From: Okapia johnstoni
Taxonomy: Eukaryota; Chordata; Mammalia; Artiodactyla; Giraffidae
DNA: 64,000 nt
NCBI GenBank assembly: GCA_024291935.2
Contig: CM044321.1
Span: 65,962,985-66,026,984 of the forward strand
Reading direction: 5' to 3'
The position numbers and the translations under genes are program-made. Of this stretch, positions 22,216 to 32,995 are shown one piece after another; the first letter of the stretch is position 1; each line of letters begins with the position of its first letter. The notes beneath the pieces were generated by a model. That model was not told the DNA's origin. It saw only the letters and a program-made list of their open reading frames with translations, and made no database searches.

Positions 22216-23609
22216 CCTGCTTCACTACACTGAATACAAGCACTAAATAAATGGTAGTTATCATTATTCCTATGGAGAAAGGGACTCTTTGTGTCCAGCT
22301 TTAGGAATATGAAAAATGAGGACCTCTTATTTCTCAGATCTGGAATCAAATGTCTTTTTTGGTCATTTAGCAGGATAAGTTAATTAGTCTCAGTTATGGG
22401 AAGAACAGATTAGAAAATTGTCAAAAATAAATTTAATACAAATTACTTTCACAGAGCTTGGGAAAATTTTCACATGTGCTTAAATTTCTTCTTTGTATTC
22501 TTAGTGTGTCTTGAAAGTTAATTACACAAGCTTTTTTGAGATACAGAACTAAACTATTACTTGAAAAATAAATGGCAAGGGCAACTTTCAGTCTATGCAC
22601 AGCTTTGACCATTTATATTTGGGATCAAAATTTATGTTACATGATTTATACATGTTGTTGTAACTAGATATTAATAGTTTAAGTGTTTTAAAATATTTTA
22701 GTTGTTTTGAAAATGGATGTTTCTTTATAAATGTTGTGCTTTCCTCCAAAAAAGATCAAATTAATTATCTTCAATCTCTAAGTCAGTTAGCTAGTGAGAG
22801 TCTTCTTTGCAAATAAAGAAATTAAAGGATGGCATGCTATACCAGTTTGGACAATCAACAGCAGTGAACCACCTCATTCCTTGCTATATTTGTATAAGAG
22901 TAAATGTCTTATCTTAGGAACTTTTTCCTAAGCTCTCTTTATATGAAATTCAAACAAAGATTAGGAAGATAATTTTATTATTCGTTTTTTTTTTTGTAAT
23001 CCTGTGTCATGGCTTGGTTGTATGTAGCAGAAAAAAATCAATGATTATTACATCAATGAGGGCTAATACCTATACATAGGAACCTTTCAAAATAGCTACA
23101 AGGGTAGCATTTAAAAGTCTTCTTGTTGAAGTAGGAAAAACAAAGAGACATTGTTTAAATAAAGTGTGAACTATAAAAAGTAAGTAATGGATAAAGACCC
23201 AGGAAAAAAATATTTCAAAGTCAGATATTATTTCTCAAAAAGCTGTCTCAGGAAAAATTCTTGTTTGGTTATGTTGTAGTTACAAAAATATTAAACTGTT
23301 AAAACTATGTATTTAAAGTATTGTAGTTGTATTGTAGTAGAGGATAAAAATAAATTCCAATAAGGAACAAAACCTAATTAAGTATTTCTCTGCCTTCATC
23401 CATTTTTTCCAAAGAAGAAAACAGTTCTGTTCCTCTAGCTACTAGGGCTTCCCATTTGTAATGATGTTAATAAAACACCTCAAATGCTTGTCATTATTTA
23501 AAACTCACATCACTTGATCCTCAGAACAGCAGAGAACATATTGTATTTTTTCTGTTTTTACAGTTTTATTCTTTTATCCATTCATTTACCTGTGATGTAC
23601 TAACATAAC
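22216..23609. other. AT-rich non-coding DNA, no gene seen
   Basis: Contains T-runs (about 22984-22996) and no recognisable gene or repeat. Confidence 0.45.
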
Positions 23610-23845
23610 AATAGCTAACATTAATTCACAACTTGCTATGTATCAGACACACTTTCAAGTGTTTCACACATATAAACTCCCTACAATTTAGTGAGTACAA
23701 AATATTATTTATTTCTGGTTTTACAGATGAGGCAACCGAAATACAAAGAAGAAATATTTATTTATAGTCCCACAGCTAGTGAGTGGCACAGCCTGACTTT
23801 GAACCCATTACTCTAGCTCCAGAGCTCACATGTTTAATCACTCTT
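23610..23845 (+). mobile_element. MIR SINE fossil
   Basis: ACTTGCTATGTATCAGACAC, GGTTTTACAGATGAGGCAACCG, CCCACAGCTAGTGAGTGGCACAGCC and GACTTTGAACCCATTACTC follow the full MIR order. One of the better preserved MIR copies here. Confidence 0.75.
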
Positions 23846-23924
23846 CTCCTCTCTTGGTATGGTAGCTATAAAAACCCATGATCTTATGAAATAGACAAGC
23901 AGAGAAGGACATGGGAAAAATTAT

Positions 23925-24180
23925 TGTTCATTCAACAAAGATTTATTGAATACTCATTCTGATTCAAACACTGTGCTAGGTATTTGGTGGGAAATTAAAC
24001 AGACCTCCTCTTTACCCTCCTAGAGCTTACAGTTTAACATAGAAGATGCTCATTAAAGAGATTACAATAATTATGCAAGACAAATGTTTTGCTAGAGGAA
24101 ATATAGGAATTCACAGAAACATCTGCCAGGAATGATGAAGGGCTTCCCAGAGGCAGTGGTGATTAAGCTGATATTTAACA
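23925..24180 (-). mobile_element. L2 LINE 3' end fossil
   Basis: Plus-strand text TTCATTCAACAAAGATTTATTG, CACTGTGCTAGGTATTTGG and CCTCCTAGAGCTTACAGTTT is the reverse complement of the L2 3' end (...TCAATAAATATTTGTTGAATGAATG). It continues into decayed L2 sequence. Confidence 0.65.
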
Positions 24181-24639
24181 AGTGAGTTGGCTTATCTACC
24201 TTGAGTCTGTCTAACCTTAATTCTAGGCTCTTTCATCTAGACAATATAAATAGAACAGAAACAAGAGGGCTATAATAGCAAATACAGTATGATTTTCAAA
24301 GTGCAAGAGTCTACATAGGTCTGCTAATAAATTTGAAAAACTTCATGTAATAGACAATGTAATAACATTTTTTGTCAAAATTCACTCAGTAATTACTTAT
24401 CAAAATAGTCCATAAACCAATAGGAGAAATCTTTAAAGTTATCAAACCACCTCTAAGGGTCAAGCAGTTTTGTCTATGGGTTCTTTGAGATTTTCAAAAA
24501 ATGGATAATTTTCATGCAGTATAAATTTTCTATATCTTATTTACAGAGATGCACAGATTCCATATTTATTTTATGAAACTAATGTTTTCTTGACACAAAA
24601 TAGGACCAAAAAAAAATGAATATGGATTCAAAAAGATCA
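24181..24639. other. AT-rich non-coding DNA
   Basis: Unassigned. Confidence 0.4.
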
Positions 24640-25425
24640 ACAAAATTCTTCCAAAAATGAAAATCAACAAAATTAAAAGGAACTGCTTCCACACAACCAT
24701 GTACAGTTGGTCTCAAGAATATAAGGATAGTTTAATAATTATGAATCTATTACTATGGTTCATTGATAAGACTAGTTATCGAAAGGGGATTTGACAAATT
24801 CCAACCTTCATTATGATAAATAATCTTAAAAACTAGAAGCGTACTTTGATAATATAATACAGAAGTGCATGGTTGGTTTAACATGGTAAGATTAATGTAA
24901 TTTATAAATTACAGAAGAAAAATTAAAGAAAAATTTGATCATCTTAATACATGGAGAAAATGCATTCAGTAAAATTCAGCATCCTTTCTTATAAAAATTT
25001 TTTTATCAAAAGAAAAACTGCCTGATTTAGGAAAATAAAACCCAGTACTGTCAGCATCATGGTTAAATGATGAAATACTGGAAGCACTCTCCTTAAAATC
25101 AGAAATAGAATCAGGCAGAATGTCTTCTCTTCCCACCCCTGATTGGAGGCCTAGCTTATTTATAAGGAAAATAAAAGAAATGCGCTTTATGAGGAATGGT
25201 AAAGAAACAAAATTACCGTTTGTCCCCTGTGTAAGAGTACAAAGACAATCCCCCCAAAATATATAAAATTGATCGAAGGCTAACAAATATTTATGGAAAT
25301 AACATCAATTAAAAAAATGAACTGCATTACTACATACAAGTAACAAGATTTATAAAATGTAATTTTATGAAAGAATCTTATTTATAAGAAGCATCAAAAT
25401 TATAAAGTGGCTAGCATACTTTCAA
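24640..25425 (+). mobile_element. Old L1 LINE, ORF2 RT-region fossil
   Basis: Phrases in order: GTGCATGGTTGGTTTAACATGG, GATCATCTTAATACATGGAG, AAATGCATTCAGTAAAATTCAGCATCC, GTTAAATGATGAAATACTGG and AATAACATCAATTAAAAAAATG. These follow the L1 ORF2 reverse-transcriptase region. Frame lost throughout; ancient. Confidence 0.65.
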
Positions 25426-25704
25426 TAAGTGCTGTAAGTGGCTGTGTCTGGGCCACAGGAACCCTGCAAAGTTGCTGAGTTGTAGTGGTTAATTCTTTCC
25501 TGCAGTTAGAACCCCATTTCCTTGTCTTCACAGGTATCTGTCTTCAGTAGGGCTAACAGGAGCCCAAACCCGTTATCCAGCTGACCAAAGACTGTGATAG
25601 AACAGATCCTTGCTGAGATTTAGACTGGAGAGATTGTGGAAGTGAGACTGGGCCAAGATACAAAGAGAAATATGGAGGAAGAAAGAAGTAACTGAGAAGA
25701 ATCA
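25426..25704. other. Non-coding DNA
   Basis: Unassigned; no gene seen. Confidence 0.4.
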
Positions 25705-25885
25705 AGAGATCTTCGCACTCTCAGTTGCTGTGTGATCCTAGTCAACCAACTTGTTCTCTTTAGGAATTATTTTCATAAAATTCGACCAATAAGGGCCCAC
25801 CTCACAGGATTACTAAGAAGAAAAAAATGAGGTAATCCATATGAAAGTATCATACACAGGCTGTTGTGCTTAATATTCTGTCATC
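25705..25885 (-). mobile_element. MIR SINE fossil
   Basis: CAGTTGCTGTGTGATCCTAGTCAACC, then CACCTCACAGGATTACTAAG and GAGGTAATCCATATGAAAG is MIR in reverse (TGTGTGACCTTGGGCAAGTC... CCTCATAGGGTTGTTGTGAGGATTAAATGAG). Confidence 0.6.
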
Positions 25886-26629
25886 AAATGTTAGGTTTTC
25901 CTGAATAAAATGCAGTCCCTAACTTCTCAAAAAAACAGAGGCTGTGTTACAACACCCACCATAGCAGTACTGAAGGGGCTTTCATGTAGCATGTAGCATG
26001 CTATTGAAACAGGTGCCAGCATCATCCTCGTTTTATAAATTAACCCACAGTGGTTATTCCTCTAGGTACCTGTCAAACTGTCCATACCCACCAGCAGAAA
26101 TAGACATTAGCAGTAGAAGAGTGTAGTACTTATTGGCCAACTCATTGGTCAACTCACTGTATTGCCAGCACCCCTGACTGCCTGTCCAGTGTGTTCTAAT
26201 TTGTCGGTGTTTTTTTCCCCAATTTAATAACTTTCATACCTTTTAAAATCACTGTGCATGTGAATTAAGACAAGACCCCATTAGATCCTTCATGGTCTTT
26301 TCTCAAGGGCAGAATGTGTACACACTCTTCTATGTCCTTTAAACTCTTCTCAGACAGTTTTGAGTTAGTAAATTTCTGTTCAAAAGATCAAATGGGGAAT
26401 TCTTCCCAAAATGTAAATATGTAAACCATATTATTACTAGCACAGCATATCATTATTATTCTCATCATTGTATTTCTTTTCCCCACAGTAGAATTTCTAT
26501 AAGCATCAAGAGTAAGAAAACTATAATTTCCATGCAGAATATTTAAAGATTCTGCTCAGACTTGGCATGTTCCTTTGTACTCACATTCCACTGGCCAAAT
26601 ATGCCAGGCACAAAGAAGTGTTCACTAGA
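25886..26629. other. Non-coding DNA, no gene seen
   Basis: Contains a small GTAGCAT triplication at about 25984-25998. Otherwise unassigned. Confidence 0.4.
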
Positions 26630-26755
26630 ATTCAGAGGTATTCTTTTATAGGTGATTAAATTTAGATTTGAGGAAATTAAGTCAAAGTTTATATAGTCAG
26701 TATTTGACAGTGCTAGATTTACACATAAGCCAGTGTGTTCTAGATATTTTATTTT
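26630..26755 (+). mobile_element. MIR fragment
   Basis: TTATAGGTGATTAAATTTAGATTTGAGG, ATTAAGTCAAAGTTTATATAGTCAG and TAGATTTACACATAAGCCAG weakly follow the MIR 'GATGAGGAAACTGAGGC...AGTGGCAGAGC' track. Confidence 0.4.
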
Positions 26756-27131
26756 CCACCCTGAAGAACAGTGATGAGCAGTGACTAAACTTTTAGTTAA
26801 GTGAAAAATTCACATTTCCAACCTTTCCTTTTTCTGCAAACATTGGTCCTTTTTTCAGAAGCAATAAACCAGGACAGGACACTGCAGTGGAGGCTTCTAG
26901 GTAACTTACATAAGGCACATGGACATGGAGAGATGTGGCAGACTTCTAGGTGATGGAAAGAGTTAGTAAAGGAAAACTTGACTCCAATAAGAATTAATCT
27001 AACATTTTGGAAAAAGAACTTACTCTGTATTTGAAAAGTTTAGGATTCTATTTATGCTGATGACTTACTCTACTCATTTTACTTCTACACCTAACCTTTG
27101 GAAATAAAATTTTATAATTTGTTCCCTACTG
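26756..27131. other. Non-coding DNA
   Basis: Unassigned; no gene seen. Confidence 0.4.
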
Positions 27132-27141
27132 TTACAAAATA

Positions 27142-27343
27142 CAAGTCTTCCCTAGTGGTTCAGTCAGTAAAGAGTCTGTCTACAATTCAGGACACCCAGG
27201 TTCAATCCCTCGAGAAGGAAATGGCAACCCACTCCAGTATTCTTGCCTGGAGAATTCCATGGACAGAGGAACCTAGTGGGCTACATAGTCCATTGGCTCA
27301 CAAAGAGTCAGACACGACTGAGTGACTAACACTTTCACTTTCA
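27142..27343 (+). mobile_element. Bov-tA SINE
   Basis: Head AGTCTTCCCTAGTGGTTCAG, body GGCAACCCACTCCAGTATTC and tail CAAAGAGTCAGACACGACTG. A perfect 10-bp duplication TTACAAAATA flanks it at 27132-27141 and 27344-27353. About 16 bases of the usual head/body junction are missing (TCAATCCCTCGAGAAGG). Confidence 0.94.
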
Positions 27344-27353
27344 TTACAAAATA

Positions 27354-27745
27354 TATAAATTGAGATCTTAAAGCTTAAAAGAGTACTGTGGCTCTAAATG
27401 AGCCAACCCTTATTTCAAGTTTTTAACAAACTTTTGGTTTTGTTTTTCAAAAAGTTTAAAAATATGGCAATATAGTACTATGTATTACCTTGGTAGTTTA
27501 AACTTATATTTACTTATAAACTTATATTTAGAAGTTCACAGGCTTTACCAGGGTTGATCTTACTGAGCCTAAGTATAAATATCTCTGGAGAAATTATTAC
27601 TATTTAGGAATATTCTCACATTTTATGTTAGCTTTCAAAACAATCCTGGTTTTTTAAAAATGTATTTTTATTAAATAATTCACTTGAATATTCCTAATAA
27701 TAATTCTTTCTATGTGTAAAACTTGTTTAAAAATGTTTTCTACAG
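27354..27745. other. AT-rich non-coding DNA
   Basis: No repeat named. Ends in a splice-acceptor-like TTTTCTACAG. Confidence 0.4.
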
Positions 27746-27881
27746 AATTCTATACACCTGAAGAGTAATCTTTTAGAAAAATCATCAGAAGGAGGGAATT
27801 TGTGGAAATAAAACTGGAAACATTCAGAATCTTGATGGTGTGTCAAACCAAATGTCAACTGGAGCTCAGCCAAAAACTCAA
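27746..27881 (+). other. Exon-like segment between strong splice signals
   Basis: The segment is bounded by TGTTTTCTACAG| on the left and CAA|GTGAGTAG on the right; the donor matches GTRAGT exactly. It is 136 bp long with no repeat match that I can see. No frame is open across all of it. From an alternative acceptor CTTTTAG (ending at about 27774) one frame stays open to the donor, and it includes an ATG with short coding text MSTGAQPKTQ. I do not recognise the peptide. It could be a non-coding exon, a first coding exon or chance. Confidence 0.3.
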
Positions 27882-28767
27882 GTGAGTAGCTTTCTTACAG
27901 AATATTCCGGGTGTAGTGCCGTGCCCCACTCATGCAGTGAAGAGAGTGCCATACTTGAACGTTCTCTGTTACTTTTTGTGTTTTAAGTTAAACATTAAGG
28001 TTGACTTTCTTTTTACTGTAACATGGTTTGTAATAAAAACATATATAGTTAATATTTATAAAATTGCCAAAAAGTGCATTGTGTGATTTTAAGATAAAAT
28101 CGGTAGTCCATTGTGATATGTAGAGTTATAGCAGTGGATTGTATACACTTCAATTAATTTCTTAATTATTAATGAAAATTCCTGATACAGTTGAAGATTT
28201 CCTTAAACTACTATTATTAAGCTTTTCCATAATAGGATATTACACATCTCTGTGATCAGCATTCCAGAAAAGAGGCATCAGATTGGGGAATTCATCTGTA
28301 AAACATCACTTATGAACACTAAGTTCACTTTATTGAAATAATTGTCTTTGCTCTACCCAGCTAAATAATACCCAGGAATTTGTTTTTGCTGTTGTGTTTG
28401 GTATGTTTTTAATAAATAAAAAATTGACTAGCCTTTTTTATAGGTATTTTGCAGTTTTTAATCTTTATAATTGAAATTTCTAAATTTTTTTTCACATTTT
28501 TTATTTGAATCCAAAAGTAGATCTTCATAAAATCCTGACCAGTATTGGGATATAGAGGGATATTAGTGATAACATGTAAGAGTTTATAGGGTTGTTTATG
28601 GTTTTTGATTTTATGATTCACTGGCTGCTTTACAAAGTAAAAGAGTAACAATAACCTTGCAAGTAAACATGAACGGAAAATATATGTCTGACAGGGAGCA
28701 GCAGAAATTTTTAAATTATCACAAAAGAGATAATTTAAGAGATTACTTATATAAGTCTGGTCAGGGT
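27882..28767. other. AT-rich non-coding DNA
   Basis: Unassigned sequence up to the second large BovB. A minus-strand 80-codon frame is lysine/isoleucine-rich and not convincing. Confidence 0.4.
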
Positions 28768-31646
28768 TAGATACGACACTGAGAGATGAACTCCCCAGGA
28801 TGGTAGGTGGCCAATATGCTACTGGAGATCAGTGGAGAAATAACTCCAGAAATAAGGAAGGGATGGAGCCAAAGCAAAAACAACACCCAGTTGTGGGTGT
28901 AACTGGTGATGGAAGCAAGGTCCGATGCTGTAAAGAGCAATATTGCATAGGAACCTGGAATGTTAGGTCCATGAATCAAGGCAAATTGGAAGTGGTCAAA
29001 CAAGAGATGGCAAGAGTGAATGTTGACATTCTAGGAATCAGCAAACTAAAATGGACTGGAATGGGTGAATTAACTCAGATGACCATTATATCTACTACTG
29101 TGGGCAAGAATCCCTTAGAAGAAATGGAGTAGCCATCATAGTCAACAAAAAGTCTTAAACACAGTACTTGGATGCAATCTCAAAAACGACAGAATGATCT
29201 CTCTTCATTTCAAAGACAAGCCATTCAATATCACAGTAATCCAGGTCTATGCCCCGACCAGTAACACTGAAGAAGCTGAAGTTGAACAGTTCTATGAAGA
29301 CCTACAAGACCTTTTAGAACTAACACCCAAGAAAGATATCCTTTTCATTATAGGAGACTGGAATGCAAAAGTAGGAAGTCAAAAAACACCTGAAGTACCA
29401 GGAAAATTTGGTCTTGGAGTACAGAATGAAGCAGGGCAAAGGCTAATAGAGTTTTGCCAAGAGAACACACTGTTCATAGTAAACACCCTGTTCCAACAAC
29501 ACAAGAGAAGACTCTACACATGGACATCACCAGATGGCCAATACTGAAATCAGATTGATTATATTCTTTTGCAGCCAAAGATGGAGAAGCTCTATACCAT
29601 GAGCAAAAACAAGACCAGGAGCTGACTGTGGCTCAGATCATGAACTCCTTATTGCCAAATTTAGACTGAAATTGAAGAAAGTGGAGAAAACCACTAGACC
29701 ATTCAGGTATGACCTAAATCAAATCCCTTATGACTATACAGTGGAAGTGAGAAATAGATCTAAAGGACTAGATTGATAGGCAGAATGCCTGATGAACTAC
29801 GGATGGAGGTTTGTGACATTGTACAGCAGATAGGAATCAAGACCATCCGCAAGAAAAAGAAATGCAAAAAAGCAACATGGCTGTCTGAGAAGGCCGTACA
29901 AATAGCTGTGAAAAGACGGGAAGTGAAAAGCAAAGGAGAAAAGGAAAGATATACCCATTTGAATGCAGAGTCCCAAACAATAGCAAGGAGAGATAAGAAA
30001 GCCTTCCTCAGCGATCAATGCAAAGAAATAGAGGAAAACAACAGAATGGGAAAGACTAGAGATCTCTTCAAGAAAATTAGAGATACCAAGGGAGCATTTC
30101 ATGCAACGATGGGCTCAATGAAGGACAGAAATAGTAGGGACCTAACAGAAGCAGAAGATATTAAGAAGAGGTGGCAAGAATACACAGAAGAATTGTACAA
30201 AAAAGATCTTCACGACACAGAAAATCACGATTGTGTGATCACTCACCTAGGGCCAGACATCCTGGAATGTGAAGTCAAGGGAGCCTCAGGAAGCATCACT
30301 ACAAACAAAGGTAGTGGAGGTGATGGAATTCCAGTTGAGCTATTTCAAATCCTGAAAGATGACCCTGTGAAAGTGCTGCATTCAATATGCCAGCAAATGT
30401 GGAAAACTCAGCAGTGGCCACAGGACTGGAAAAGGTTAGTTTTCATTCCAATCCCAAAGAAAGGCAATGCCAAAAAATGCTCCAACTACCACACAATTGT
30501 ACTCATCTCACACGCTAGTAAAGTAATGCTTAAAATTCTCCAAGCCAGGCTTTAGCAATACATGAACCGTGAACTTCCAGATGTTCAAGCTGGTTTTAGA
30601 AAAGGCAGAGGAACCAGAGATCAAATTGCCAACATTCGCTGTTGACCTGCCTCTTGAGAAACCTGAATGCAGGTCAGGAAGCAACAGTTAGAACTGGACA
30701 TGGAACAACAGACTGGTTCCAAATAGGAAAAGGAGTATGTCAACTCTGTATATTGTCACCCTGCTTATTTAACTTATATGCAGAGTACATCATGAGAAAC
30801 ACTGGGCTGGAGGAAGCACAAGCTGAAATCAAGATTGCCGGGAGAAATATCAGTAACCTCAGATATGCAGATGACACCACCCTTATGGCAGAACGTGAAG
30901 AAGAACTAAAGAGCTTCTTGATGAAAGTGAAAGAGAGGAGTGAAAAAGTTGGCTTACAGCTCAACATTCAGAAAACTAAGATCATGGCATCCGGTCCCAT
31001 CACTGCATGGCAGATAGATGAGGAAACAGTGGCAACAGTGGCTGACTTTATCTTTCTGGGCTTCAAAATCACTGCTGATGGTGATTGCAGCCATGAAATT
31101 ACAAGATGCTTAGTCCTTGGAAGGAAAGTTATGACCAACCTAGATAGCATATTGAAAAGCAGAGATATGCTTTGCCAGCAAAGGTCCATCTAGTCAAGGC
31201 TATGGTTTTTCCAGTAGTCGTGTATGGATGTGAGAGTTGGAGTGTAAAGAAAGCTGAGTGACGAAGAATTGATGCTTTTGAACTGTGGTGTTGGAGAATA
31301 CTCTTGAGCGTCTCTTGGACTGCAAGGAGATCCAACCAGTCCATCCTAAAGGATATCAGTCCTGGATGTTCATTGGAAAGACTGATGTTGAAGCTGAAAC
31401 TCCAATACTTTGGCCACCTCATGTGAAGAGCTGACTCGTTTGAAAAGTCCCCAATGCTGGGAAAGATTGAGGGCAGGAGGAGAAGGGGATGACAGAGGAT
31501 GAGATGTTTGGATGGCATCACCGAATCGATGGACATGGGTTGGGGTGAACTCCAGAAGTCGGTGTTGGACAGGGAGTCCTGGCATGCTGTGGTTCATGGG
31601 GTCACAAAGAGTTGGACACGACTGAGCGGCTGAACTGAACTGAGCA
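28768..31646 (+). mobile_element. BovB (RTE) LINE, 5'-truncated with internal deletion
   Basis: This copy begins in the region just before ORF2 (GAGAGATGAACTCCCCAGG) and runs to the BovB 3' end (GGCTGAACTGAACTGAG). It lacks about 400 bp at the 5' end compared with the copy at 11.56 kb. A deletion of about 120 bp at 30640-30645 joins CGCTG directly to TTGACCTGCC. It lies in the same orientation as the first copy and about 17 kb from it. Confidence 0.93.
28800..31420 (+). pseudogene. BovB ORF2, broken; RT motif A deleted
   Basis: The endonuclease part (GTWNVRSMNQGK, DWNAKVG near 29356) and YADD (30864-30875) are readable. The deletion near 30643 removes the FIDYAKAFD block that carries the first catalytic aspartates of the RT. 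Other breaks are a frameshift near 29080 and TGA at 29545-29547, where the first copy has CGA (a CpG transition). There is also a TAG near 30553 where the first copy has CAG. Non-functional. Confidence 0.9.
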
Positions 31647-31924
31647 ACTATAAGATCCTTGCCCAGCAGAATCTTTGCCTTTTGAAGAAGATTGCAGCCA
31701 CAGCCAGACTCCAGCTTGACAGAGAATAGGCAGAGGGATAAAATATCCATCTCTCTCCCTCCCAGCTTCTACCTTTTTTCTTTCTATATTGAACCCATCA
31801 GGAAACCAGGAGGGGAGGGCACTCACTTAATGTGTTCTTAAGCAATTGTGCCCCACAAAGGAAGACGGAAAAGAGCAGATAGTGATTTAGAAGGTCAAAG
31901 AGAAAGTATTCAGCATACATTAAA
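31647..31924. other. Non-coding DNA
   Basis: Unassigned flank of BovB. Confidence 0.4.
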
Positions 31925-32222
31925 ATGAGATTTGTCAGCTACTATTATTGAATGTGTAATATGTTCCAGTCCCGGTGCTAACCTTTCACACACATTGCCT
32001 GTTTAATCCATACAGCACCCCTACAACATAGGCATTATTATCTCCATTTTTTTAGGAAAGAAATCTGATTTTCACAACAACTCATAGAAGTCTGTGGGAT
32101 AGGTATTAATGTTATCCTCGTTTCACAGATGAGCAAACCAAGGTCTTGGAATAGTAAATAACTTACCAAAGGGGCAAAAGCAATACCTGAGTCTGAGTTT
32201 TCATGCTCTTTGCCTTTATGCC
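31925..32222 (+). mobile_element. MIR SINE fossil
   Basis: Phrases: GTTCCAGTCCCGGTGCTAACC, ACAACATAGGCATTATTATCTCC, TTTCACAGATGAGCAAACCAAGG, AATAACTTACCAAAGG and GAGTCTGAGTTTTCATGC. These follow MIR order, with a partly duplicated middle (two TATTATC/TGTTATCC blocks). Confidence 0.65.
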
Positions 32223-32239
32223 GCATCATTCATTGCCTT

Positions 32240-32557
32240 GGGAATTTTGTAATGCCTTTGGGTAAAAAATGCATATTATTAAGTGAAAGAAGCCAATGTG
32301 AAAGAGCTACATACTGTGTAATTTCAACAACATGACATTCTGGAATAGGCACAACTATGGAGACTGTAAAAAGATCAGTTGTTGCCAGGGGATAGGGAGG
32401 AGGGAGGGGTGAATAGGTAGAGAACAGAAGATCTTTCGGGCAGTGAAACTATCCTGTATGATACTATAATGGTGGATACATGTCATTTTACATTTCTCAA
32501 AACCCATAAAATTTACAGCAAGAGTGAACTCTAAGATAAATTATGGACTTTAGATGA
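32240..32557 (+). mobile_element. Old L1M LINE 3' UTR, left part
   Basis: GACATTCTGGAATAGGCACAACTATGG, GATCAGTTGTTGCCAGGGG, GGAGGGAGGGG and GATACATGTCATTTTACATTTC follow a widespread L1M 3' UTR. The element resumes after the SINE at 32568-32822. Confidence 0.6.
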
Positions 32558-32567
32558 TGATGTGTCA

Positions 32568-32822
32568 ATATGTGTGTGTGTGTGTGTGCACGCACGTGTG
32601 TGTGTGTGCTCACTCAGTCGTGTCCAACTCTGCAACACCAGGGACTGTAGCCCACCAGGCTCCTTTCTCCATGGGATTTCCCAGGCAGGAATACTGATGT
32701 GAGTTGCCATTTTCTTCTCCAGGAGATCTTCCCTGGAGTAGGACCCAGGAATCAAACCTGCATCTCTTGCATCTCCGGCACTGACAGGCAGATTCTTTAT
32801 CATTGTGCCATCTGGGAAGGCC
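32568..32822 (-). mobile_element. Bov-tA SINE with (TG)n tail, nested in L1M
   Basis: Reverse Bov-tA: a (TG)n microsatellite at 32570-32608 serves as the tail, then CACTCAGTCGTGTCCAACTC, and the head ends CTGGGAAGGCC. Perfect 10-bp duplication TGATGTGTCA at 32558-32567 and 32823-32832. The host L1M sequence continues on both sides, so the SINE is younger. Confidence 0.93.
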
Positions 32823-32832
32823 TGATGTGTCA

Positions 32833-32995
32833 CTGCAGTTTCAAGTGTAATAAAGGTACCCCTCTGACGGGGGAGACTGTGTATGTGTGTGGGCTCCATC
32901 AGTGAGTATATGGGAGATCTCTATACTTTCTACACAGTTTTCCTGTGAACCTAAAACTGCTTGAAAAAAATATATTTTTAATAAACAATTAATTT
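32833..32995 (+). mobile_element. Old L1M LINE 3' UTR, right part
   Basis: CCTGTGAACCTAAAACTGCTTG followed by AAAAAAATATATTTTTAATAA is the terminal phrase of the L1M 3' UTR (GTGAACCTAAAACTGCTCTAAAAAATAAAG). It continues the fragment at 32240-32557. Confidence 0.65.
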
